Below are positions 23,787 through 30,913 of a DNA stretch of 64,000 bases, one piece after another. The DNA is from Mycobacterium asiaticum DSM 44297. Its GTDB lineage: Bacteria; Actinomycetota; Actinomycetes; Mycobacteriales; Mycobacteriaceae. The first letter of the stretch is position 1; every line of letters begins with the position of its first letter. A model generated the notes under the pieces. The model was not told the origin of the DNA, ran no database searches, and worked only from the letters and a program-made list of their open reading frames with translations. The DNA lies in NCBI RefSeq assembly GCF_000613245.1, contig NZ_HG964938.1, positions 840,965 through 904,964 on the forward strand, given 5' to 3'. The position numbers and the translations under genes were made by a program.

Positions 23787-25087
23787 CCAGCACACCCCGC
23801 ATCGGAGTGGTCGGGGTCGGCTACGTCGGACTTACCACCGCCGTCTGCATGGCGGCGCGTGGATTGAGCACGGTCGCCGTGGATATCGACCCGGAGCGGG
23901 TTCGGAAGTTGAGGGCCGGAACGCCGGTGATCGACGAACCGGAGCTGCCAAAGCTGTTGCGCGACGGCCTCGCCGGCGGGCTGCTGAAGTTCAGTGTCGA
24001 TGTCGCCGACCTTGCCGACCGTGAGGTCGTCTTCGTCTGCGTGCCCACGCCCACCGGCGCGGACGGGCAGGCCGACGTCGGTGCGGTGCGCTCGGTGGTG
24101 GACCGCCTCGGCGAAGTTCTGAGTCCGGGTGCGGTGCTGGCAATGAAGTCCACGGTGCCGGTAGGCACCACATCCGACGTGGCAGAGCGTTTGCTTGCCA
24201 AAGCAATCCGCGTCGTATCCACCCCGGAATTCCTGCGCGAAGGCAGGGCCATCCACGATTTTCACCACCCGGATCGCCTGGTGATTGGCACCCACGACGA
24301 TGCCGCCGCGCAACTGGTACGGCACGCCTACGGCATTACCGCCCAGCCGGTGCTGCGGATGTCGCCGGAGAGCGCCGAGCTGGCGAAGTATGCCAGCAAT
24401 GCCTTCCTGGCGGTCAAGCTCTCCTACACCAACTCGCTGGCCGCGCTGTGTGCGCAGGTCGGCGCCGATATCAACGACGTCACCCGCTGCATGGGCGCCG
24501 ACCGCCGGATCGGATCGGAGTTTCTGTCACCTGGGCCGGGATGGGGTGGATCCTGCCTGCCAAAAGACACCGCGGCGTTGGTTCATACCGCACGGCAGCA
24601 CGATTTGCGGCTCGCCGAAATCGAGGCCGCACGCTCGACCAATGCCGCCCAGGCCGCCCGCATCGCCGCAACCCTGCGTCGGCAGTTGCGTCGCCCGCTC
24701 ACCGGTTGCCGCATCACGGCGCTGGGTCTGACCTTCAAAGCCCACACCAGCGACACCAGGGATTCACCGGCCTTGGCTGCGTGCCGGGAACTCGCCGGGG
24801 CCGGCGCGCTTGTGCTGGGTTACGACCCCCAGTTGTGCAACATCGATCCGGCGATTCTGCAGTGGGCCCGGGTGACGGCCGTCGACGAGCCGTACCGTGC
24901 CGCAAAGGCGGCCGAGGCGATCCTGCTGTTGACCGAATGGTCCCAATTTCGCGATCTGGATTGGGAGGCAATCGCACGCGAGGCGCCCTCGGCCTTGGTG
25001 CTGGACACCCGAAACGTGTTGGACCCCGCGGCTGTGCGCTCGGTGGGCCTCTGCTACCTGGGTAACGGCGTGCCGTCGGGCTTCTGA
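23783..25087 (+). CDS. UDP-glucose 6-dehydrogenase
   Basis: 434 residues. It oxidises UDP-glucose twice to UDP-glucuronate. N-terminal Rossmann GVVGVGYVGLTTAVCMAARG; central STPEFLREGRAI; catalytic cysteine in GPGWGGSCLPKDT; C-terminal UDP-binding domain with LGLTFKAHTSDTRDSPA. Full length and intact. Last gene of the operon, closed by a 12-bp hairpin. Its product is the substrate of the UXS-like enzyme encoded by the first gene, so the operon brackets a UDP-glucose to UDP-xylose route. Confidence 0.92.
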   Translation: MTSTPRIGVVGVGYVGLTTAVCMAARGLSTVAVDIDPERVRKLRAGTPVIDEPELPKLLRDGLAGGLLKFSVDVADLADREVVFVCVPTPTGADGQADVGAVRSVVDRLGEVLSPGAVLAMKSTVPVGTTSDVAERLLAKAIRVVSTPEFLREGRAIHDFHHPDRLVIGTHDDAAAQLVRHAYGITAQPVLRMSPESAELAKYASNAFLAVKLSYTNSLAALCAQVGADINDVTRCMGADRRIGSEFLSPGPGWGGSCLPKDTAALVHTARQHDLRLAEIEAARSTNAAQAARIAATLRRQLRRPLTGCRITALGLTFKAHTSDTRDSPALAACRELAGAGALVLGYDPQLCNIDPAILQWARVTAVDEPYRAAKAAEAILLLTEWSQFRDLDWEAIAREAPSALVLDTRNVLDPAAVRSVGLCYLGNGVPSGF

Positions 25088-25093
25088 ACAGAA

Positions 25094-25125
25094 CTGCGGT
25101 CCCCGCCTGATGACGGGGACCGCAG
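25094..25125 (+). terminator. Hairpin terminator of the glycan operon
   Basis: A perfect 12-bp stem CTGCGGTCCCCG / CGGGGACCGCAG with an 8-base loop, 6 bases after the dehydrogenase stop. No T tract. It can also serve the convergent CsbD gene, whose stop is at 25141. Confidence 0.8.
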
Positions 25126-25140
25126 CACAGGAGGATTGAA

Positions 25141-25377
25141 CTACTGGTTCTCTTTTTGCCGTTCTTCGGCCGCTTCGGCGCCGCCGCGAGCGGATTCGGC
25201 TTCCGCCTCCTTCTTGGCGACATCACGCTGGGCGTCCGCCTTGTCCTGTTGCGCCCGGCCCTCGTTCTTCATGTCGTCGCTGCCGGTGACGGTGCCAAAA
25301 GCCTCCTTGGCCTTGCCCTTCACACCCTCGGCGACGCCCTTCACACCTGATTCGGGTCCACTGTTGCTGTCGCTCAT
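25141..25377 (-). CDS. CsbD-family stress protein
   Basis: 78 residues, very hydrophilic. ESGVKGVAEGVKGKAKEAFG is the CsbD signature; the C-terminal half is rich in Lys, Glu, Ala and Gln. CsbD is a general-stress protein under sigma-B in Bacillus; its molecular role is unknown. I used the ATG at 25377; an in-frame ATG at 25389 is possible. A SigF-like promoter with one mismatch lies 73 bases upstream, in keeping with stress control. Confidence 0.85.
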   Translation of the reverse strand: MSDSNSGPESGVKGVAEGVKGKAKEAFGTVTGSDDMKNEGRAQQDKADAQRDVAKKEAEAESARGGAEAAEERQKENQ

Positions 25378-25449
25378 CGCTTTTCCCATCCGTTCTTCTC
25401 TACTTCCACGCTGCGGCCGAGCCGGCCGCGGCGCATCGCGTTGCAGGGG

Positions 25450-25473
25450 TTCCCGGTTGATGGGGGATAAAAC
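25450..25473 (-). promoter_or_regulatory. SigF-like promoter for csbD-like gene
   Basis: Minus strand: GTTT, 15 bases, GGGAA. The -35 is exact; the -10 has one mismatch. It ends 72 bases before the ATG at 25377. Confidence 0.5.
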
Positions 25474-25529
25474 GGCCCGTCGGCTCGATCTGCAGCCGCT
25501 GCTCGCAATAGCCGTTGAGCGAAGAGATT

Positions 25530-25553
25530 GTTTGGCTCGGGGGACCTCGGGTA
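25530..25553 (+). promoter_or_regulatory. SigF-type promoter for the SDR gene at 25591
   Basis: GTTT, 15 bases, GGGTA: exact consensus. It ends 37 bases before the ATG at 25591, which has its own purine-rich site (AAAGG). Confidence 0.75.
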
Positions 25554-25590
25554 GCACGCGTCTGCGGGCAAAGGGAAAAGGACCATTAAC

Positions 25591-26328
25591 ATGACAACAG
25601 AGTTGGCTTTGATCACCGGTGCCAGTTGCGGGGTGGGATTTGCACTGGCGAAACAGTTCGCCAGGCGGGGCTACGACCTGATCATTGCCGACGGCTATGA
25701 CGAAATCCACACTGCCGCAGCCGCACTCACGGTATTCGGCACCGACGTGCAGGCCGAGCAGGTCTCGTTGTGTTGCGCGGACAACGCGCAGTTGCTGCAT
25801 CGCCGGGTGGTGTCGGATGGCCGCCCGGTGACGGTGGCGGCGCTGGCCGCCTCGGTGAACGACGCCATGTGCCTGGACGGCAGCCTGGATGGCGCGTTGG
25901 ATCTGGTGGATAGCAGTGTCCGCGGCACGATGTCGCTGGCTCGATTGCAGGCGGAGCGCATGGCAACGTATGGCCGTGGCGGCGTACTGCTGACCGCGTC
26001 GCCAGAGGACAGTGGCCCCGGGCTCGGGGCCGCGGTCTACGCGGCGAGTTCGGCGTTCTTGGAGGCGTTTGGCGAGATCCTGCAGCAAGAGGTACGCGAT
26101 GCCGGGGTCAAGGTCATCACGTCGTTGCCACGGCCCTCGGGCGGAAGCCGGTGCCACCTTCCGTCCGAGCTCGCGCGGCAGGCGCTCGACGCACTGAATT
26201 GCGACGGCAGGCCCGGCTTCGCGGCCCGGGCGACCGATGCGGTGACCACCCTGGCCGGACGCTTCATCGCGGATCGGATCAAAGGGCCTGTCTGGCAGGT
26301 CCTTTCACCGACTGGCGAGGCCGTTTAG
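25591..26328 (+). CDS. SDR-family protein with altered active site
   Basis: 245 residues. The cofactor loop TGASCGVGFALAKQFARRG is kept, but the usual YxxxK is replaced: the Tyr is present (YAASSAFLEAF) and the Lys position is Ser, and the NNAG strand reads ALAAS. It may bind NAD(P) without ordinary SDR catalysis, or use a different mechanism. Preceded by an exact SigF-type promoter. Not clearly part of the glycan operon, from which it is separated by a terminator and the CsbD gene. Confidence 0.75.
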   Translation: MTTELALITGASCGVGFALAKQFARRGYDLIIADGYDEIHTAAAALTVFGTDVQAEQVSLCCADNAQLLHRRVVSDGRPVTVAALAASVNDAMCLDGSLDGALDLVDSSVRGTMSLARLQAERMATYGRGGVLLTASPEDSGPGLGAAVYAASSAFLEAFGEILQQEVRDAGVKVITSLPRPSGGSRCHLPSELARQALDALNCDGRPGFAARATDAVTTLAGRFIADRIKGPVWQVLSPTGEAV

Positions 26329-26345
26329 ATTGCGTCTGCTCGCGC

Positions 26346-26369
26346 GTTTGATGTGCGTCGATCGGGGCA
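26346..26369 (+). promoter_or_regulatory. SigF-like promoter for the DUF7218 gene
   Basis: GTTT, 15 bases, GGGCA: one mismatch in the -10. It ends 41 bases before the GTG at 26411. Confidence 0.45.
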
Positions 26370-26410
26370 CTCAAATTACGGCGTTGCATCAGGCATAGGA
26401 GGTGGCCGTC

Positions 26411-26668
26411 GTGCCGAATTCGTCGATCAAGAACGAAAAGCTCTACAAAGACCTGCGGAAAAAGGGTGACTCCAAGGAGAAAGCCGCGCGCATCTCGAAC
26501 GCGGCCGCCGGGCAGGGGAAATCAAAGGTCAGCCGCAAGGGCGGCAAGTCCGGTTCCTACGAGGACTGGACGGTCACAGATCTGAAAAAGCGCGCCAAAG
26601 AGCTTGGCATGTCCGGTTATTCAAGCCTGACCAAGGACAAGCTGGTCGCCAAGCTGCGCAACCACTAG
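26411..26668 (+). CDS. Small basic DUF7218 / Rho-N (SAP-like) domain protein
   Basis: 85 residues, lysine-rich. Starts PNSSIKNEKLYKDLRKKG, typical of mycobacterial proteins annotated as DUF7218, and ends with a SAP/Rho-termination-factor-N-like helix-extended-helix (WTVTDLKKRAKELGMSGYSS). Such domains bind nucleic acids. GTG at 26411 chosen because AGGAGG lies 8 bases upstream; a GTG at 26402 overlaps that site. Confidence 0.8.
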   Translation: MPNSSIKNEKLYKDLRKKGDSKEKAARISNAAAGQGKSKVSRKGGKSGSYEDWTVTDLKKRAKELGMSGYSSLTKDKLVAKLRNH

Positions 26669-26675
26669 GCCTCCG

Positions 26676-26840
26676 TCAGTCCGGCGGCTCCTGCTCCGGT
26701 TCGGGGTCCCGGACCGGAGCCTGCTCACGCTCGGTGGCGTTGCCGGGTACATTCTCCTCCCGGCGCTCGTCGGTGACGTTTTTCTGCATCTGGTCGACGA
26801 CCTCCTCGAGGTCGTCGTCGCGGCTTGGCAGTGAATCCAT
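26676..26840 (-). CDS. Small acidic protein, 54 residues, unknown
   Basis: The frame from the ATG at 26840 gives a hydrophilic, strongly acidic peptide starting MDSLPSRDDDLEEVVDQMQ and ending PEQEPPD. It reads cleanly to a TGA at 26676, 7 bases from the end of the convergent DUF7218 gene. No ribosome-binding site is strong. I see no known family. Codon use looks like coding sequence (GC-rich third positions). Confidence 0.55.
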   Translation of the reverse strand: MDSLPSRDDDLEEVVDQMQKNVTDERREENVPGNATEREQAPVRDPEPEQEPPD

Positions 26841-26871
26841 GGTTGTCTGAGGTACCCGGGGTCGGCCGGTT

Positions 26872-27432
26872 TTACTCGCGCAGACCCAAGCGACTCGCCA
26901 GCACCAGAAACGCCGCAGCGAAGTCGTTGTCCGCGGTGTCTTCCTCGATCTGATCCCAGTCCAGCTGCTCCCGGATCGCCCGTGCGGCCGGAATCAGCTT
27001 GGTGAAGTCGCAGTAATGCTCGGTTAGGGCACGCAGCTTCTGGATGAACACCGTCGTGGGGGGCAGCACCGGCATCGGCACGGCAAGCACCACGCGTTCT
27101 TCGGCGACGTCCAACACCGCCGGCTCGACGACTTGACCATTGACCCGATGCAACACGTCAACCACGACTTCACCGAGGTGGGCCTTGAACAGCCAGTCTT
27201 CGGGAGGCCGCTCAATGGTGAAACCGGCCTTACCCAGCACGGTGGCGGCGGCCGATACATCGGACTCGGCGACAACGAAGTCGACGTCGTGGGTGGGCTC
27301 CGGCGCGCCATAGGCCCACAGGGCGTAGCTGCCGGCAAGAGCGAACGGCGGCCCGTGCTCCTTGAGGGCCGACGCCGCCGAGCGCAGCGCCTCGCGCAGC
27401 TCGGTGCAGTGCGGATCCGTCGTTGAGGCCAT
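26872..27432 (-). CDS. Nucleotidyltransferase-fold protein (MNT/AbiEii-like)
   Basis: 186 residues from the ATG at 27432. GSYALWAYGAPEPTHDVDFV is the GSxAL...DxD signature of the polymerase-beta nucleotidyltransferase fold. No partner antitoxin or HEPN gene is adjacent, so a toxin-antitoxin role is not supported. Substrate unknown. Confidence 0.7.
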   Translation of the reverse strand: MASTTDPHCTELREALRSAASALKEHGPPFALAGSYALWAYGAPEPTHDVDFVVAESDVSAAATVLGKAGFTIERPPEDWLFKAHLGEVVVDVLHRVNGQVVEPAVLDVAEERVVLAVPMPVLPPTTVFIQKLRALTEHYCDFTKLIPAARAIREQLDWDQIEEDTADNDFAAAFLVLASRLGLRE

Positions 27433-27497
27433 CGTTGCTAGGGCATACCCCCGCTGATCCTGGGTGCAACCTGTCGGCCGCTGTGTCCTCCACAACC

Positions 27498-27521
27498 GTT
27501 TAATCGGAGGTTGAACGGGAA
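27498..27521 (+). promoter_or_regulatory. SigF-like promoter for the acyl-CoA dehydrogenase-like gene
   Basis: GTTT, 15 bases, GGGAA: one mismatch in the -10, the same variant as at 25450-25473. It ends 46 bases before the ATG at 27568. Confidence 0.45.
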
Positions 27522-27567
27522 AGTTTTCTTATATGTCAACCGCAACGTCGCGTGAGGCGAGGCCGCG

Positions 27568-28515
27568 ATGACTGCTGGACTGGTGCAGCACTGGCTGGAG
27601 TCTGGGCGGCTGGAGTTGCCGTTGCCAGCGTCCGGCTACACCGCCGAACGGTGGCAACGCCTCGCGCGCCTGGCCGAGGACGACATCGCGGCCGCTCGTA
27701 TCGCCGAAGCCCACGTCGATGCGGTCGCGATCCTGCACGAGCTGGGTGGCAAGCCACCGGAAGCCAATCAGTTGTGGAGTGTCTGGGCGGCCGAGGCTCC
27801 GGACGCGGTGCTTAATGCAGTGAACATCGCAGGCGACGAATTCGTTCTCAACGGCGTCAAGGTGTGGTGCTCGGGGGCCGGGTTCTGCTCGAACGCCCTG
27901 GTGACAGCCGTCATCGAAGACGGCGAACTCGGACTGTTCGCGGTCACCCTGACCGATCCCGGCGTCAAACCGCTGCCCAGCACCTGGTGGAACCCCGGCA
28001 TGGCCGGCAGTGACACCCGCTCGGTGCAGTTCAACAATGTGCACGCCATCCTGGTCGGCGAGCCGGGCGACTACCTGACCCGCGCCGGTTTCTGGCACGG
28101 TGCGATCGGCGTGGCCGCCTGTTGGTTGGGCGGCGCCCGCAGGGTCGCCGACCCGCTGTATCGCTGCGCGAGTAGCGAATCGGCCGACGCGTACGCGCTG
28201 GCGCACCTGGGTGCGGTGGATGCCGCGCTGGCCGCGGGCGAGGCGATGCTGGCCGTAGCGGCGGCACAAGTCGACGCGGACCCGTTCGACCGGGCGGGTA
28301 GCGCCCAACTGTTGGCCCGGCGGGTGCGAGCGGTGGTGGAACACGCCGTCGACGAGGCGATCACTCGCACCGGCCGCGCGCTGGGACCGGGACCCCTTTG
28401 TGAGGACGGGCGGCACGCCCAGCGGGTCGCCGATCTGACCATCTACATACGCCAAAGTCACGCCGAGCGTGACCTGGCCGAACTCGGACGGCTGGCCGGG
28501 CGGCGCAGCAGTTGA
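27568..28515 (+). CDS. Acyl-CoA dehydrogenase-like protein, short
   Basis: 315 residues, shorter than typical acyl-CoA dehydrogenases (about 380). The middle beta domain is recognisable (FVLNGVKVWCSGAGFCSNAL, then SVQFNNVHA), but the N-terminal substrate/FAD region is reduced and I cannot identify the catalytic Glu. It may be a diverged or inactive flavoprotein. Its stop overlaps the start of the next gene (TTGA), so the two are translationally coupled. Confidence 0.75.
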   Translation: MTAGLVQHWLESGRLELPLPASGYTAERWQRLARLAEDDIAAARIAEAHVDAVAILHELGGKPPEANQLWSVWAAEAPDAVLNAVNIAGDEFVLNGVKVWCSGAGFCSNALVTAVIEDGELGLFAVTLTDPGVKPLPSTWWNPGMAGSDTRSVQFNNVHAILVGEPGDYLTRAGFWHGAIGVAACWLGGARRVADPLYRCASSESADAYALAHLGAVDAALAAGEAMLAVAAAQVDADPFDRAGSAQLLARRVRAVVEHAVDEAITRTGRALGPGPLCEDGRHAQRVADLTIYIRQSHAERDLAELGRLAGRRSS

Positions 28516-29273
28516 GGGTCGCTACCTTCAACATCCTGCACGGCCGCACGGTCGGCGACGGGGTGGACCTGGAGCTCCTGCGGGAGTGCGTGCATCGCCT
28601 CGACCCCGACGTGCTCGCCCTCCAAGAGGTGGACTTCGACCAGCCCCGATCCGGAAGGGCGGATCTGACCGCCGCGGCCGCCGAGGCGATGAACGCCGTT
28701 GAGCACCGCTTCGTGGCGGCCATCGCCGGCACCCCCGGCGCGACGTGGATGGCCGCCACCGGCCGCGAACAACCCGGCACCGCCGCGTACGGAATCGCGC
28801 TGCTGTCGCGGTATCCGGCAACCAGCTGGCAGGTAGTACGGTTCCCGCGCATTCCAATCCGCTTCCCGATGTACCTGCCGGGACCCAACAAAGTGATGAT
28901 GGTCAACGAGGAACCGCGCGCGGCGGTCATAGCTCGGTTGCAGACCCCGCTGGGGGTAATGACCGTGGCCAACACCCACCTGTCATTCGTGCCGGGGTGG
29001 AACCGTCGACAACTGCGGCGGCTCGTCCGAGACCTGCGCGGCCTCCCCGGCCCGCGGCTGTTGATGGGAGATCTCAACCTCCCGCCGTCAGTCGTGCACC
29101 GTTGGTCGGGCATGCGACCACTGGCGTCGGCGACAACGTTTCCCGCGCCCGCACCCGATCGTCAACTCGACCACATTCTCACCGACGACCGCGAACTCCG
29201 CTCGGGTGCCGCGACGGCGGAGTTAATGCCCATTTCCGACCACCGACCGCTCGTGGTCGATCTACACCGGTGA
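28512..29273 (+). CDS. Endonuclease/exonuclease/phosphatase-family hydrolase
   Basis: 253 residues from a TTG at 28512 overlapping the upstream stop. EEP motifs: VATFNILHG (Asn), LALQEVDF (catalytic Glu), NTHLSFVPGWN, LMGDLNLPP (Asp, Asn) and PISDHRPLVV (Asp-His). All metal and catalytic residues are present. Such enzymes hydrolyse phosphodiesters of nucleic acids, lipids or inositol phosphates; the substrate cannot be told. Confidence 0.85.
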   Translation: MRVATFNILHGRTVGDGVDLELLRECVHRLDPDVLALQEVDFDQPRSGRADLTAAAAEAMNAVEHRFVAAIAGTPGATWMAATGREQPGTAAYGIALLSRYPATSWQVVRFPRIPIRFPMYLPGPNKVMMVNEEPRAAVIARLQTPLGVMTVANTHLSFVPGWNRRQLRRLVRDLRGLPGPRLLMGDLNLPPSVVHRWSGMRPLASATTFPAPAPDRQLDHILTDDRELRSGAATAELMPISDHRPLVVDLHR

Positions 29274-29274
29274 C

Positions 29275-29445
29275 TCAGCCGTCCTGGCTGCGGGCTTCCG
29301 CGCCGGTCTCCCCGGCATCGAAGTCGTCATCTGAGGCGGTGCGCCCCACGTAGTTGCCGTCAGACTCGCGACCGGCGCGTGATTTGGACTCGTGGTCCTC
29401 GGATTCGACGTCGGACTCGGCCTTTTCGGCATCAGGGCCAAACAT
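29275..29445 (-). CDS. Small acidic protein, 56 residues, unknown
   Basis: From the ATG at 29445, preceded by AGGAAAGG 7 bases away, to a TGA at 29275. Starts MFGPDAEKAESDVESEDHES; almost every third residue is Asp or Glu, with no hydrophobic core, suggesting a disordered protein. It is 39 bases downstream of the isochorismatase stop and probably in its operon. Similar in character to the 54-residue protein at 26676. Confidence 0.65.
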   Translation of the reverse strand: MFGPDAEKAESDVESEDHESKSRAGRESDGNYVGRTASDDDFDAGETGAEARSQDG

Positions 29446-29484
29446 TGGATACCTTTCCTGGATCAGGTCGTTGTGCTGCGTGGG

Positions 29485-30024
29485 TTATGGCAGGCAGCGG
29501 TCGGCGGGCAGTAATTCGGCGCTCATGTTGCTTTCCATCATCTTCAGCGCCGCAGCACCCAACTCGCTGTCGATATGGGCGACCGCATCGCGTGGAACCA
29601 CGACGTCGTAGTGGCGGAGGTAACCGTCGAGGGCGCTGTAGAGGATGCACTGCTCGGTGACCTGCCCGGCCAGCACGATCCGCTCGGTCTCGAGCCGATG
29701 CAGCAGATAGTCCAAAGCGGTCGAATAGAACACGCTATGACGCACCTTGGTGACGATCCTGGCGCCGGGTTCAGGAATCAACGGTTTGACCAACTCGGGC
29801 CGCTTGCCCTCCAGCGCGCTGTTGATGATCGCGCGGTGGTCGGCGGTGAAGTCACCGTGGTTGTCGTTGACATAGATGAGATCGACACCGTCGTGGGACT
29901 TCGCCTTGTCGATCAGCCCGACCAGGGGGTCGATGATATCTGCGACGTTGTCTGCCAACGGTTCTGCGTCGGGATGGTCGTAGTCGTTGAACATGTCGAT
30001 GACAAGGACGGCCGTTTTACTCAC
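29485..30024 (-). CDS. Isochorismatase-family cysteine hydrolase
   Basis: 179 residues. Catalytic triad as in nicotinamidase-like enzymes: Asp10 (VIDMFNDYD), Lys (VTKVRHSVF) and Cys (VTEQCILYSA). The family cleaves amides or vinyl ethers; the size suits a nicotinamidase-like or N-carbamoyl amidohydrolase, with substrate unknown. Divergent from the gene at 30153, with an AT-rich palindrome between them. Confidence 0.85.
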   Translation of the reverse strand: MSKTAVLVIDMFNDYDHPDAEPLADNVADIIDPLVGLIDKAKSHDGVDLIYVNDNHGDFTADHRAIINSALEGKRPELVKPLIPEPGARIVTKVRHSVFYSTALDYLLHRLETERIVLAGQVTEQCILYSALDGYLRHYDVVVPRDAVAHIDSELGAAALKMMESNMSAELLPADRCLP

Positions 30025-30095
30025 AGACGACTAGTACCCGCTCTGCGGCAACTCAATAGGCATCGGTCAAACCGGCCAAAAGTGATGCCGCAGCA

Positions 30096-30116
30096 ACTAT
30101 ATCTATAGGATATAGT
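30096..30116. promoter_or_regulatory. AT-rich perfect inverted repeat, possible operator
   Basis: ACTATATC, 5 bases, GATATAGT: a perfect 8-bp inverted repeat in the divergent gap between the isochorismatase and the small membrane protein genes. Such AT-rich dyads in a GC-rich genome often bind TetR-, PadR- or GntR-type repressors. No such regulator gene is adjacent. Confidence 0.5.
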
Positions 30117-30152
30117 AACCATAATTTGTTATCGCGATCACCAGGAGCGGGC

Positions 30153-30464
30153 ATGGTTTACATCGGAACGGACACCGTGGCTGCTGGCCGCGCGGTGGCA
30201 GGCGAGCAGGACGAGCGGACGGTCAGCATTCCCGGCGTGCTGTCCGCCGGCGTCTGGACGGTTGGATTGGCCATCGGGCTGATGGCGATGGCCACCGGGC
30301 ACGACCTGTTGGCCGGAGTAGCTCTGGTGCTTGCCATCGCGTCGCCCTGGTTCGGCTTGGCCTGGGTTTCGCACAATCAGCGGAACGCCTTTCGCCGGCA
30401 ACGCAGTGCCGCGCGGACCACGCCGGTAGCCCCCTACGCCGGCGGCTGGCCGGGCCGCTATTAG
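30153..30464 (+). CDS. Small membrane protein, unknown
   Basis: 103 residues from the ATG at 30153, with AGGAG 5 bases upstream. Two hydrophobic segments (about 30-50 and 52-72) and a basic, Arg-rich C-terminal tail (NAFRRQRSAARTT). No known family recognised. Confidence 0.65.
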   Translation: MVYIGTDTVAAGRAVAGEQDERTVSIPGVLSAGVWTVGLAIGLMAMATGHDLLAGVALVLAIASPWFGLAWVSHNQRNAFRRQRSAARTTPVAPYAGGWPGRY

Positions 30465-30580
30465 CAGATGCGTAGATTTTCCCGCGCGCGGGTGTGAGCT
30501 GGTTTCGAACGGGGTACTGCCTGTGCCAACGGGCGACCGCCAAGGGGTCGCGAAGCCCGGTCACAGCAGGAGGGAATGCC

Positions 30581-30880
30581 ATGCCTACCATCAGCGATTA
30601 CGACGCACGCCGAGTGACCGAGGCTGACGCAGCCGACGGATCCCCGTTGAGCGAGCTGGGCCCGATGCCGAAGCTCGCCACTGCCGTCGTCGACGATGAC
30701 CTCAATGACGCTCCCTTCTTTGAACTTCCGGGTGCGGACCTGTCGGGTGAAGAACTGTCGGTGGTGGTCATCCCGCAGCGCTCCGACGAGTTCACTTGCT
30801 CGAGCTGTTTCCTGGTTCAGCACCGCAACAGGCTGCGGATGTCCAGCGGCGGGCGGCAGATCTGCGCCGATTGCATCTGA
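30581..30880 (+). CDS. DUF4193-family protein with zinc-ribbon-like cysteines
   Basis: 99 residues from the ATG at 30581, preceded by AGGAGGG. Contains FELPGADLSGEELSV and a C-terminal CSSC ... CADC pair, the typical DUF4193 layout in Actinobacteria. The four cysteines probably bind zinc. Function unknown; a conserved housekeeping-type gene. Confidence 0.88.
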   Translation: MPTISDYDARRVTEADAADGSPLSELGPMPKLATAVVDDDLNDAPFFELPGADLSGEELSVVVIPQRSDEFTCSSCFLVQHRNRLRMSSGGRQICADCI

Positions 30881-30913
30881 GGTCGTCATTGACCCAGGCG
30901 CTGGCGCCGTGTT

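Noticed and set aside
26872..27432. AbiEii-type toxin-antitoxin module
   Set aside because: Only the nucleotidyltransferase-like protein is present; no antitoxin or partner gene is adjacent.
30490..30515. GGTTT followed by GGGGTA as a SigF promoter
   Set aside because: The spacing between the two motifs is about 6 bases, far too short.
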